Below, piece by piece: positions 53,541 to 62,532 of a stretch of DNA of 64,000 nt. The DNA lies in assembly GCF_009870125.1 (NCBI RefSeq), contig NC_046683.1, forward strand, positions 18,547,001-18,611,000, in the 5' to 3' direction. How positions within the stretch are numbered: position 1 is the first letter of the stretch; the number at the start of each line of letters is the position of its first letter. This DNA comes from Drosophila pseudoobscura. Lineage: Eukaryota > Arthropoda > Insecta > Diptera > Drosophilidae. The notes under the pieces are model-generated. The model searched no databases. It was given only the letters and a program-made list of their open reading frames with translations, and had not been told where the DNA came from. The position numbers and the translations under genes were made by a program.

Positions 53541-56372
53541 CTAATTACTAGAAAGGTGTGTAAGGATTAGTAATTTAATAAGAGGAAGAGAATTAGTGGA
53601 GGATATAATATGGTAGAGGGAATTATAGTCCGAGCATAAGACCCTAAATGGTTCATGCAAGGAATAATTCGATCTACAAAGTGGAAGGAACAACGGTATA
53701 AAGTTTCTAGTCAGTCTAATAGGAATCGTGAAGTTTATGCGGCTCAACAGATCAGGGCTGTCTATGTCACCCCTGATCAAGTTGTGCATAAATATCACAC
53801 CAAGCATTTTTCTACGGTTAACTAAGGATGGGAGGTTTACTAATAATAGTCTACTAGAGTAAGATGGGAGTCTTACACCCGCATCCCAGTTAAGGCCCCG
53901 CAGAGCAAAGAGTAAAAAGTTTTTCTGTACTGATTCTATACGGTCCTGGTGTACTTTGTACTGAGGGCACCATACACAGGAGCCGTATTCTAAGATCGGA
54001 CGAACAAGCGAGGTATAGAGAGTCTTTGTTATATAGGGGTCGTCAAATTCCTTTGACCACCTCTTTATAAACCCAAGCACGCCCATGGCCTTATTTACCA
54101 TGGTAGAAATGTGTTCGGAAAACTTTAACTTGGGGTCTAACATAACACCCAGATCATCCACCAGGGTAATTCTCTCAAGAGAACCCCCAAATAGGGTGTA
54201 GGGAGCCAACAAAGGGTTAGAACGATGAAATGTCATAACTTTGCATTTCGAGGCATTAAGGTGTAACAAGTTTGCACAACACCATGACTGAAAGCTATTG
54301 AGATCGGATTGCAAGCGAGAATGAAATGAAATGTCCTTGTACTGGACACAGAGTTTAACATCATCCGCATACATAAGTACTCGAGAGTATGTTATTACTG
54401 AAGGCAAGTCATTAATAAAGAGTGTGAAGAGTAAGGGGCCTAGATGGCTGCCCTGTGGTACTCCCGAAGAAACCTTTACTGGTAAAGAGAGGGAGTTTTT
54501 GAAGAGGACTCTTTGAGACCTAGAACAAAGATAGCTAGAAATCCATCTCAGGAGGTTGGGCGGAAACCCTAAAAGGTCAAGTTTATGTGCTAAAAGGGAA
54601 TGGTTTACAGAGTCGAATGCTTTACTAAAGTCGGTGTAAATAACATCCGTCTGTAAGTTACCTTGAAAGCCTTTAATAATGAAAGAGGTAAACTCTAACA
54701 AGTTCGTGGTGGTTGATCGCCGCCTTATAAATCCATGCTGAGTTGGAGATATAAGTGACTTGCAGAGATGTTGCAAGTGCGGAGTTAAAACCTTCTCAAA
54801 CAATTTGGGAATAGCGGATAACTTTGCTATACCTCTATAATTTTTTACATCAGACTTACTACCTTTTTTATGGAGAGGAATTATAAACGATTCCTTCCAG
54901 ATTGGGGGGAAGCAAGATGAATCAATGGACATGGTGAATAGTTTAAGCAATGGTCCACACAGAGCCTCGGCGCAGTACCTGAGTACACAACCTGGAACCC
55001 CGTCTGGACCCGGTGAAAACACCGGCTTAACTAGTCGAAGATCTTGAAGTAGGGAGTACTCATTTAACAAGGGACTGAAAATGCCGTTCGACCTCGGTAA
55101 TCCGTATGGGTACGGTTGACCAGAGTAGCGTTCCTCAGAATAGGTAGTTTGGAAAAACTGGGCAAAAAGATCGGCAATTGCCTGATCATTATTTGCCGAC
55201 GTATTACAAAATGATAGCGAGGATGGGTGTGCGGACGTTCTACGCTTACTGTTTACGAAGCAGTAAAACTGTTTAGGGTCCTGAGAAAAACGTATCCTGC
55301 AACGAGATAGGTAGTTCTTATAGCATTGAGCATTAAGAACTGAAAAGTTTGACCGAGCTATTACATAACGAGAGTGAGAAGTAGGAGAACCCACTTCTTG
55401 AAATTTTTTATAAAGTCTTGATTTTAAGTTTTTTAGACTGGATAACTCTTTGGTAAACCAAGGGGGTTTTCCAGATCTAATCGGACAAGAAAGCGGGACA
55501 CAAGAATCAAAAAATGTGCCAAGAGCATTGTAAAAAATGTTTGTGGCTTTTGTGACATCAGTGCACAAGTACAAAGCGGACCAATCAAAATCCCTAATTA
55601 GGTTATTAAGCTTCGCAAACTCGGCTTTACGAAAGCAGCGGACACGTTCAGGTAGTCTACTCGACCGATCCAATACAGTTGGTCCTATGTCTAGCGACAC
55701 CTCGAAAGTAGGGTGGTAGGCGTCTTCAGGTATAGTGAGCGGAAGGGCTCGGGTTAACAACACTATGGTCGGATCCGATACAAAGCATAGATCAAGCAAT
55801 CGACCCAAGGAATTTTTCACATGATTGACTTGAGACAAGGACAGGTCAAGCAAGCCGTCAACAAAGTCATGTCGTGACATGGGCACTAGGATACTAGACT
55901 CGTTTACCGAAGACCAAACAGTTCCTGGCAAGTTGAAGTCACCAAGAACTATCATACGATCTTTATCAGATAGCGAGGAAGCAACAGCGGTTAAAGCGGA
56001 CAAGTGCTGCTCATAAATTGAAATATCCGAAGAAGGTGGGATATACGAGCAAGTAATGAATATAGCGAAAGCGGGAAGAATCAGTTTTACACACAGGAAT
56101 TCCAGTTCCTGTTGAACTTGGACTGTGAAGTGTTCTGACGTGAAGTAAGAGTCCACTGCAATTAGAACCCCTCCTGCACGTCGAGACGAACGGTCCTTTC
56201 TAAAAGTTGTGTACCGACCTGCCAAAACCTCGGAACTAAGAATGTCCGGCTTTAACCAGGTTTCAGTAAACACAATAACGTGGGAAGCAAATGCAACACT
56301 ATCCCGGAAAAGAATGCTGAGCTTACTACGCAAGCCTCTTACATTCTGATAGGTTACTAAAAGAGAAGTTAG
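53541..56372 (-). CDS. CR1-clade ORF2: AP endonuclease and reverse transcriptase
   Basis: About 944 codons, open from the ORF1 stop region; no early ATG (the first long-frame codon usually picked, at 56333, is TTG). Endonuclease: VTYQNVRGLRSKLS, VIVFTETWLK, RAGGVLIAVDSYF, MIVLGDFNLPG, YHPTFEV. RT: PGPDGVPGCVLRYC, FIIPLHKKGSKSDVKNYRGI, YTDFSKAFDSVNH (first Asp), SSGVPQGSHLGPLLFTLF, VLMYADDVKLC (YADD), HLNASKCKVMTFHR. All catalytic residues are present and there are no frame breaks. Probably translated by -1 frameshifting from ORF1 (site at 56372-56378). Confidence 0.92.
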   Translation of the reverse strand, partial: LTSLLVTYQNVRGLRSKLSILFRDSVAFASHVIVFTETWLKPDILSSEVLAGRYTTFRKDRSSRRAGGVLIAVDSYFTSEHFTVQVQQELEFLCVKLILPAFAIFITCSYIPPSSDISIYEQHLSALTAVASSLSDKDRMIVLGDFNLPGTVWSSVNESSILVPMSRHDFVDGLLDLSLSQVNHVKNSLGRLLDLCFVSDPTIVLLTRALPLTIPEDAYHPTFEVSLDIGPTVLDRSSRLPERVRCFRKAEFAKLNNLIRDFDWSALYLCTDVTKATNIFYNALGTFFDSCVPLSCPIRSGKPPWFTKELSSLKNLKSRLYKKFQEVGSPTSHSRYVIARSNFSVLNAQCYKNYLSRCRIRFSQDPKQFYCFVNSKRRTSAHPSSLSFCNTSANNDQAIADLFAQFFQTTYSEERYSGQPYPYGLPRSNGIFSPLLNEYSLLQDLRLVKPVFSPGPDGVPGCVLRYCAEALCGPLLKLFTMSIDSSCFPPIWKESFIIPLHKKGSKSDVKNYRGIAKLSAIPKLFEKVLTPHLQHLCKSLISPTQHGFIRRRSTTTNLLEFTSFIIKGFQGNLQTDVIYTDFSKAFDSVNHSLLAHKLDLLGFPPNLLRWISSYLCSRSQRVLFKNSLSLPVKVSSGVPQGSHLGPLLFTLFINDLPSVITYSRVLMYADDVKLCVQYKDISFHSRLQSDLNSFQSWCCANLLHLNASKCKVMTFHRSNPLLAPYTLFGGSLERITLVDDLGVMLDPKLKFSEHISTMVNKAMGVLGFIKRWSKEFDDPYITKTLYTSLVRPILEYGSCVWCPQYKVHQDRIESVQKNFLLFALRGLNWDAGVRLPSYSSRLLLVNLPSLVNRRKMLGVIFMHNLIRGDIDSPDLLSRINFTIPIRLTRNFIPLFLPLCRSNYSLHEPFRVLCSDYNSLYHIISSTNSLPLIKLLILTHLSSN

Positions 56373-57382
56373 TTTTTTGCAAAGGTTGGAGCAAGACGGG
56401 AAGTTGAGGAAGAGGAAGTTGAGGTTGAGGGTGGCACGCTGGAAAGATTTGGAAGCGATATGGGGGGCCTATTCTTCTTCTTAGCCTTAAACTCCTTCAC
56501 CACCAAATGCTCCGGCCAAAATTTGGTGGAGCAAATGGTGTCAAATTGAGTTGGGGAGATGCTTATCTTAAACGACGCTATCTCCCTGGCATAAGAGAAG
56601 TTAAATTTCTCCACCTTTAAACCCACGGCTTTTATTTTGCTTTGAATGAAAGCAGTTACATCATTAGATGTGAGGTCAGGGGCCAGCCGTGAAACAAAAA
56701 CTTGTCGTTTTGGTGGGACTCCCACCAGTGGTTTAGTCACCGCAGGTCTAGTACCTGTGGTGGCAATATCCGGAGGTCCGGAACGTCTATTTACTGGTGG
56801 GATCGGGATAGACGGGACAACTAGTGAACTTGCGGACACCACGGACACGGACGCAGCAGACGTACTTGGCTGCACATTCTCCGAGGCGATGAATTCGGCT
56901 ACCGAATCTGCATCGCCAGCAGCTTTCGTTGCCTTTGGAGTGGCAAACGAGATCAACTGCTGTACACTTGGAGTGGTCGGAGTCAATTTTTCGGCGGCGG
57001 ACGGCTGAGTGACGGTTGGCACTTGCAGGTCCCGCGGAGTGACCTTTTTGCGCCTCGGAGACTCATTCAGCAGCTTTAAACCGCTAAACTGAGCCTCCAT
57101 GGCTAGGAGCCGATCGTACTGATTTTTAAAACCAACGGTCAGCTCCTTAAAGCCACTCCGCGTCTGCCTCATGAAAGCCACCATGTCTTTCTCCACCGCA
57201 CGACATGCCTCGCAACTGTAATGCAAGCCATTACGTTTGGCTATGGCATCGCTCACGAGGCCAGAAAATCCCGCGCATTTTGCGTGGACTACGCTGTCGC
57301 AGAGCCAGCAGGGGACATTTGGCTGATCGTGAGTGATCTGCTTCTTGCAGGTTTTTTTAGCGCAGACCACAGCGAATTCCAT
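56369..57382 (-). CDS. CR1-clade ORF1 with PHD-like zinc finger
   Basis: 337 codons from ATG 57382 (MEFAVVCAKKTCKKQI). Cys/His residues at 7-60 (CAKKTC, CWLC, HAKC, CEAC) form a PHD-like finger as known for insect CR1 ORF1 proteins. A coiled-coil-like helix follows (MRQTRSGFKELTVGFKNQYD), then a Ser/Thr/Pro-rich linker and a conserved block QVFVSRLAPDLTSNDVTAFI to FSYAREIASFKIS resembling an RRM-like fold. It ends Ser-rich, with its TAA at 56371-56369 directly after a slippery heptamer. Role: nucleic-acid binding in the LINE particle. Confidence 0.88.
   Translation of the reverse strand: MEFAVVCAKKTCKKQITHDQPNVPCWLCDSVVHAKCAGFSGLVSDAIAKRNGLHYSCEACRAVEKDMVAFMRQTRSGFKELTVGFKNQYDRLLAMEAQFSGLKLLNESPRRKKVTPRDLQVPTVTQPSAAEKLTPTTPSVQQLISFATPKATKAAGDADSVAEFIASENVQPSTSAASVSVVSASSLVVPSIPIPPVNRRSGPPDIATTGTRPAVTKPLVGVPPKRQVFVSRLAPDLTSNDVTAFIQSKIKAVGLKVEKFNFSYAREIASFKISISPTQFDTICSTKFWPEHLVVKEFKAKKKNRPPISLPNLSSVPPSTSTSSSSTSRLAPTFAKN
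56372..56378 (-). promoter_or_regulatory. Predicted -1 ribosomal frameshift site A AAA AAC
   Basis: On the minus strand the last ORF1 codons are GCA AAA AAC TAA. A AAA AAC in this phase is a canonical slippery heptamer. A one-base slip back makes the next codon CTA at 56372, which is exactly the open ORF2 frame. A two-part hairpin lies downstream: AGAATG/CATTCT and GCTT/AAGC (plus coordinates 56311-56347). Its start is about 24 nt after the heptamer, further than the usual 5-9. Confidence 0.7.
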
Positions 57383-57916
57383 TTTTTTTTTTATTATTCA
57401 AAGATTTTATTAAAATCAAAAAAATTAAAAATTTCCAAAACAAATTGGTATCAGACCAATGTGCCAGACAACGCTCAAAGCGGAATTGGTAAGAAAAAAA
57501 GAGAGCAGAGTGGAGAGCGGTTATAGCGAGAGCTACTAGATAGAGAGCGCTATTGCTCAGAAAGTTGAAAGAGCGAGAGAGAAAGAACAGTTATTGAGGT
57601 TGAGGTGATAGCGAGAGAGTGATAAGACAACAAAAGCTACCAGACGAGAGCGGACTGCAATGCAATACTCACTCACTGCAACAACACAACACAACACAAG
57701 CCGACGCCGAAAAATAAAAAGTTAAATAATATTTTAACACAAATCAAAAGGCATGCACTCGCGTAAAAGAATAGGTTTCCAGATTGTTGTCTGGTTAGAA
57801 AGTATATTTAGAATTTAATTAGGAAAACTCCGGCTGTTTATTCGAAACAAAAGGAAGAATGCGGAGCGCAAAACAAAAACACGTCTGATCACTACGAAAG
57901 AGAACGAAGTTCTATG
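57383..57916 (-). other. CR1-clade LINE 5' UTR
   Basis: Purine- and GA-rich on the plus strand (GAGAGAG, GAGCGAGAGAG), no frame of note. It should hold the internal promoter; no TATA box is seen. Confidence 0.6.
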
Positions 57917-58244
57917 TATAGCCTGACTATTTGTCGGTAGTCGGTTAGCCAGTTAGTTAAAATTCCCATTCTTTTCTTTTTTTTGATTTCTTTTATAGAG
58001 TTCCTTTTGAACATTAAACCAAGTGTACCTAAAACATCTTTGCGAATGTGTTCGTATGGCAAATAGGAGAGTAGGAAAGATCCCACGACATTCCGGCGAG
58101 CTAGTTAGAGCATAGCTAGAGGTACACGTTCCGAAATCCTGCTATACTATTGGTGTCTGACCGTCGAAAGATGTAGGTACAACCTCCATCCGTACATACA
58201 ATCTCACACCTCTAAGAATAAGAATTTCTTGCACATTACAGGCT

Positions 58245-58970
58245 GTAAAAAAATTAAATGCTGCTGTTGTGCTGAGGTATTTAGAGGAGGAGTTATTCCA
58301 TACTTTCGGAGTTCCAGAGGGAATTGTATCTGACAACGGATCGCAATTTCGATCCGAGAAGTTTCAAGGCCTGCTCAGAAGGCATCGAATAACGCACACG
58401 CTGACAGCTGTCCACGCTCCCCAAGCCAATACTTCGGAGCGGGTCAACCGTTCGGTCATCGCTGCCATTCGGTCGTATATTCGCAGTGACCAGAAAGACT
58501 GGGATGAGTGTCTTACCAAAATATGCTGTGCGTTGAGGTCGGCGGTTCACTCAGGGTTAGGATCCACGCCCTATTATATAGGTTTCGGACAGCAGATAGT
58601 GTCTTCAGGCGCAACGTATTCTTTGCTGAGGAAATTGGGGATGTTAGAGGACAAGGCAGCGACCTTCACACGTGAGGATTCATTGGATATCGTCAGAAAG
58701 AGAGCGTGTGAAGTGATGCGGAAGCAATGTGAGCGAAATCGACGGCATAATGACCTGAGGGCACAGGAAGTATCGCACCAGGTGAGGCAGGAAGTGCTAC
58801 GGCGAAATTTTAAACAAAGCAATTTTCAAGCCGGCTACAACGTTAAGCTAGGGCCAATGTTTCTTAAGGCGCGAGTTAGACGGAAAGTGGGGAACTCGAT
58901 TTATGAGCTGGAAGATCTGCAAGGAAAGCTCATCGGAAGGTACCACGGGAAGGATATCCGGCAAGTGTAG
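58245..58970 (+). pseudogene. int: Element B integrase, C-terminal half
   Basis: Continues the core interrupted at 31217: FGVPEGIVSDNGSQFRSEKF (second catalytic Asp) and HAPQANTSERVNRSV (Glu), then STPYYIGFGQ and the C-terminal domain VKLGPMFLKARVRRKVGNSI ending at a stop in 58968-58970. This half is itself open, so the damage to pol lies upstream. Confidence 0.9.
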
Positions 58971-59030
58971 CGACAAGCCAGTCAGCCTTGTGGATTCCTC
59001 AAGGCAGGCAATATCCCCAAGTCTGACTTT

Positions 59031-59041
59031 GGCAGGGGGGA
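59031..59041 (+). other. Element B polypurine tract
   Basis: GGCAGGGGGGA a few bases before the 3' LTR start at 59045; the position and composition fit the plus-strand primer of LTR elements. Confidence 0.65.
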
Positions 59042-59082
59042 TTTTGTAAGAGGCTTGTAGCTGAGCTAAGGGCGAAAACTAA

Positions 59083-59361
59083 ATGGACCGCCAACGGCGT
59101 TGTATGGGCAGCCATAGTCTCGCTGCTACAGGGGTTTTTGAGTCAGGGGCTCTAAAACGGTGCTCTGAAAGGTTGGCTCCCTCTGGGGGTGAGTTTGCGC
59201 TGATGGCAGTTGAAGAGAAAGAGGAGAAAGCGATGACATTCGAACGTCATCCAGCGGATCCGACCGGTCTCATAGTGGATGGGAACGTGTCCATCTTCCT
59301 TTTGGAATTTGGATGTCGAGCGACCAACATCGCCCCGAACAGGCTCAGCAAAAATCATTAA
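59083..59361 (+). CDS. Short LTR-encoded frame of element B (92 codons)
   Basis: ATG 38 nt after the LTR start (MDRQRRCMGSHSLAATGVFE) to a stop at 59361, with VDGNVSIFLLEFGCRATN near the end. In the 5' LTR the same frame is split by the family A insertion. Unknown family. It may be chance, but it is the only long ATG frame in the LTR. Confidence 0.2.
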   Translation: MDRQRRCMGSHSLAATGVFESGALKRCSERLAPSGGEFALMAVEEKEEKAMTFERHPADPTGLIVDGNVSIFLLEFGCRATNIAPNRLSKNH

Positions 59362-59977
59362 CGAAAAAGTTCCAAAGTCAAGAAAAGAATATTGTCAAAG
59401 CGCGGGTGGTATCCAGCAGCAGCAAAGCAAAAGTCGCGGGACTAGGAAAACTGAAGCTAGGTCGGCCACTGGGGCCAAGATTGACGGATTTGGCGCCTAG
59501 CAATTTGGGCTGGCGAAGCAGCGGCGCTCCAAGCAGCTGATCCGTCGCAGCACAGAGCGAGGGAGCAGAGACGCAGAAAAAAATTCTGAGAGGCTCGACC
59601 TTCGCGGGCAGCCGGATCGACGTCGGTGAGGCGGCGGCCACAAAGCGGGACGGTCGATAATCCGCGATAGCGAAAAGTTCAGCAACCGGCGAAATACGAA
59701 CGGAGAAAAAGGAGGAAAATCGCTCAAATCCTACCTAAACGTGCCGTTTGCCAAATTAAGTTAACAAGGCCCAATTAAGATCCGCAGGTTACATAGTGAA
59801 GGAAAGTGTTAGTGTGTTGTTGGAATTCAATACTCAGAGCTGCAAGGGTAATGCCCCAAAAAAATAAAGAGGGCGAGCGGAGCCAAAGGTGATGCGCGCA
59901 TAGGCATAGAGTGAAAGCGGGGGAGAGAGAGAACACGTAAGCAGCAAAGGCAGAGCCCAATAGGAGAGCGAGCGAGC

Positions 59978-59985
59978 TATAAAAA
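59978..59985 (+). promoter_or_regulatory. TATA box in element B 3' LTR
   Basis: TATAAAAA in GCGAGCTATAAAAACGCTCG, 0.93 kb into the LTR. The 5' LTR lacks this segment (deletion between CAATAGGA and ACAGC near 23665), so transcription of B from its own 5' end was probably lost. Confidence 0.6.
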
Positions 59986-60488
59986 CGCTCGCCAGCAACG
60001 GAGCCGAAGGGGGCTGGCGATAAGCCGAGAGAAGTAGCATAAGTTAACATAAGAGTAAGCAGAATAGTACCGAGCAGCAGAACAGCTATTTAAGTTTACA
60101 TATATATACATAAAAAAGAAATGCAGAAATGAAGAACAGCAGTGAGGGAGCATAGAGTAGGAAAAGAAGGGCACGAGGAAGAGTGATGCACAGATCAAAA
60201 CAAAAAAAATAACAAAAACCAATATGTTTATAACCGAAATGCAATAATAATACACCCGAGCCCAAAATATCATATTAACTACAGTTTTGCAGCAACCATC
60301 AGAAAGCGCTTTCGACGGTGGATCCGCAGTAAAAGTGAGTTTATTTACTAGGTGTTTGATCACAATCATTTGGGCATGGAAGAAATTGTCTATGGGTGTT
60401 CCGACCAAATTGCCTTACCGTTTCGTAGCCCGTAAGAATCAACATTTATATTCTATCTTTAAGTAATACCATCTCGCCCAAGTACTCG

Positions 60489-61660
60489 TTACCCATTACA
60501 ATATTTAACGTGAGATGCATCCCCAACAGCAGTGTGCGAGGGCTTGCCTGCCTTGGGGATGAAGACGACTTTGGTATGAAGACAGGCTCCCGGGATATAT
60601 CCATGGGAGAAGATTCCCTCGTATATCCTTTTAAGCCAATTAGTGGCTTTTTGTCCAGCGTGAATCAGTTGGGCAGGAATGTCATCTGGTCCCGCAGACT
60701 TGTATGGTTTGAAGCTTTTGATTGCCCAGGAAACGTTCTCCTGGCTTAGCAGGTTCATAATATCACTTGAGGCAACGGCATGAGCCGCGATGTAGTGTGG
60801 TCTATTTTCAACGCAGCCGGGAAAGTGGGTGTTGAGGAGAAGATTTAGCGACTCATTGCTGGACGTTGTCCATGATTGGTCGGCATTCTTCAGGTAGCCC
60901 AGAGTGGGTGTAGTCTTCGAGAGAAGACTCAATGTCGCTACAGAACTTACGCCATGAGGCGCGTTTGTCTTTCCTCAGTTCTTTATTATAAATTGACAGA
61001 CTGGCCTTGTAATAGGCCCAGTTCTGCTCAACGTTTTCAGCCTTAGCTCTATTGAAGAGTCTCCGGGAGGCTTTCCGGAGTTCCCTCAGTTCTCTCAGTC
61101 CCTCTGATTCCACCATTCAGGTTTCTTCCGGCCTCTGCACTTGCCAGAGGGGCAGGATTTATCGAGCGCCTCATTGCAGGCGTCGGTAAATAGTTTAACA
61201 GGATGAGTCGTGGCTTCCCTGGAAATCTCCTCCTCAGGTGGAGTCTCAGGGAGAACACGACAGAGGTGGTCTGAGTACCGAGCCCAGTTTGTCCGCCTAA
61301 GGTTCCGAAATTGAGCTGGTCTCGGTAGTGAAAAAGAGAATACGTTTTCCACGTACCTGTGGTCCGAGAAGGAGTGCTCTTCCAGGACCCTCCAGGATAC
61401 GATGTTCCCATGTAACTCATGAGAGGCAAGTGTGAGGTCCAAGACCTCCTTGCGGTTTTTAATAATGAAGGTGGGATCACTCCCCCTATTTAATAGGACC
61501 ATCTGAGTGGTCAGTAAATAGTTGAAAAGGTACTCACCCCTTTCGTTGGTGTCAGTGCATCCCCACTGGCAGTGGTGTGCGTTGGCGTCGCACCCAACGA
61601 TTAGGACGGTGTCCTTGGCCTCGCAGTCTGTGATTAGCGCCCTGAGCGCCTGTGGAGGCA
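60489..61660 (-). pseudogene. LOA-A endonuclease and RT N-terminus
   Basis: The endonuclease keeps the Asn/Asp block (VGCDANAHHCQWG), LDLTLASHELHG and the SDHRYV catalytic block. One frame change near 61095 leads into ELRELRKASRRLFNRAKAEN and another near 60880 into DDIPAQLIHAGQKATNWLK and VVFIPKAGKPSHT. Broken by those shifts and by element B. Confidence 0.82.
60505..61660 (-). mobile_element. LOA-A LINE, 5' part (split by element B)
   Basis: Continues the LINE of 18642-20310. From right to left: endonuclease from VLIVGCDANAHHCQWGCTD, with FSDHRYV, the linker with KSCPSGKCRGRKKPEWW, and RT up to KVVFIPKAGKPSH near 60540, ending at the ATAT duplication. The right end is cut at about 61660, within the endonuclease, so ORF1 and the 5' UTR are absent. 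Confidence 0.85.
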
Positions 61661-61689
61661 ATCCAAGCCGATTGCCAAGCCTAAAACCC

Positions 61690-62155
61690 CACACACTTTA
61701 CAAAAACCAGCAACACACTATTAGACTTATTTTTTGTTGACAGTCCGGAAAATTGTTACTTTATGATCAACTCACAGTGCCAGGGTATTCAAAACATGAC
61801 TTTATTTTCATGACCTACGACATCAATCCTGACTACCATGACTATGTTACCTTCTATAGAGACTTTAAGAACATTGACCTTAGAAAACTAGACACTGACA
61901 TTAACATGCTCGACTGGAAATCAATATATTATATGCCGCCTGTGAATTCTCAGCTTGCCCACCTTCAATCAAATATCGACTATCTTTATAATGAACATGT
62001 ACCTATCAAGAAAGCGACCGTTAGACCAACAGATAACTCCTGGTTCAACCATGAAATAAAAATGGGTATCATTAAACGAAATGACGCCTTTAAAAAGTAA
62101 AAAAGATATAAGACTGAAAGCCACCTTAATATTGTAGGCCGTCTAACCCGGGAAT
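61690..62155 (+). mobile_element. LINE endonuclease fragment, clade uncertain
   Basis: Plus strand: LLDLFFVDSPENC, then after one frame change DQLTVPGYSKHDFIFMTYDI, which matches the endonuclease end where most LINEs have an SDH motif (here SKH). It continues into the linker (SWFNHEIKMGIIKRNDAFKK) to a stop at 62100. RT is missing; the fragment ends at an LTR at 62156. It is unlike the LOA, jockey and CR1 elements here. Confidence 0.55.
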
Positions 62156-62465
62156 TGTAGTGACCAATATCGGTGCGTGAGTGAACTGTATAGGTATAAA
62201 AACACAAGCCCGGTGATTTAATGTAACTCTTTTTTATTAGCTGCGCGTCCGTCTCTCACAATCGCCATTTACAAAGTCCACTTACTCTATTATCGATGTT
62301 TCTTATCCGATATCTCACTATTGGTATTTCCCGCCGAGTGTATCGATGGTGCGGTAAATACCAATGCGCGCTGTATGCTATTTTAAATACTAGTTGAATG
62401 CCTCACTAATTATTACCTTGCTACAATTCGGCCATCCTGACCGGAGTGCTCCTGAACTCCTTACA
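62156..62465 (-). repeat. 3' LTR of an mdg3/blastopia-type element
   Basis: 310 bp beginning TGTAGTGACC and ending TCCTTACA on the plus strand, so on the minus strand it starts TGTAAGGAGTTC and ends CACTACA. It lies just 3' of the pol frame at 62533. The other LTR is outside the window, so the limits rest on the TGT..ACA ends. Confidence 0.6.
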
Positions 62466-62532
62466 TTTAAGTTAGTTTCTAGATAGGTTGATTTATTACA
62501 GTTGGGTGTGGTTTACTCTTAACATTCTCAGT
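62466..62532 (-). other. Spacer between pol stop and 3' LTR
   Basis: 67 bp; it should contain the polypurine tract, but only a weak purine stretch (TCTAGAAACTAACTTAAA on the minus strand) adjoins the LTR. Confidence 0.4.

Larger units (their letters stand above)
53237..57916 (-). mobile_element. CR1-clade LINE (4680 bp), near intact
   Basis: Minus strand, inserted in LTR 3 with short duplication TATA (53233-53236 and 57917-57920); the undisturbed site is in LTRs 1 and 2. 5' UTR 57383-57916, ORF1 56369-57382, ORF2 56372-53541, 3' UTR 53237-53540. There is no poly(A) tail, as usual for CR1. The PHD-like ORF1 and the RT type place it near Drosophila CR1A elements. Both ORFs are free of internal stops, so this may be a recently active copy. 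Confidence 0.88.
31218..58240 (+). mobile_element. Family A tandem array: LTR-int-LTR-int-LTR
   Basis: A 27-kb insertion in the element B integrase with target duplication GGCT (31214-31217 and 58241-58244). Three LTRs (31218-33471, 36569-43538, 46605-58240) enclose two internal regions (33472-36568, 43539-46604). Net of inserted LINEs the LTRs are 2254, 2254 and 2237 bp. Both internals have leader, gag and integrase but lack protease, RT and RNase H, so the parent was already a deletion derivative. LTRs 2 and 3 carry the same jockey LINE at the same base; LTR 1 does not. Confidence 0.92.
46605..58240 (+). repeat. Family A LTR 3, split by jockey and CR1 LINEs
   Basis: Parts 46605-46957, 51661-53236 and 57917-58240. 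Net 2237 bp: a 17-bp deletion near 51734 distinguishes it from LTRs 1 and 2. It forms the right end of the array and meets the GGCT duplication at 58241. Confidence 0.92.
20311..60500 (+). mobile_element. Element B: Ty3/gypsy retrotransposon with RING-finger Gag, heavily nested
   Basis: Plus-strand LTR retrotransposon inserted in LOA-A with 4-bp target duplication ATAT (20307-20310 and 60501-60504). Its own parts are: 5' LTR 20311-25773, tRNA-Lys primer site 25800-25817, gag from 27459, protease, RT, RNase H, integrase (30850-31217 and 58245-58970), purine tract 59031-59041 and 3' LTR 59045-60500. Interruptions are the inverted family A copy, a DINE-1, a LOA 3' fragment and the family A array. 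Gag and pol carry several stops and frame changes. Its integrase is similar to that of family A, so A and B are related; the long LTRs recall Ulysses and Osvaldo elements. Confidence 0.85.
59045..60500 (+). repeat. Element B 3' LTR
   Basis: 1456 bp from TGTAAGAGGC to CCCATTACA, followed by the ATAT duplication. It keeps the TATA region lost in the 5' LTR and the uninterrupted site of the inverted family A insertion (near 59143), but lacks about 500 bp between 60463 and 60464 that the 5' LTR has. Confidence 0.9.
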
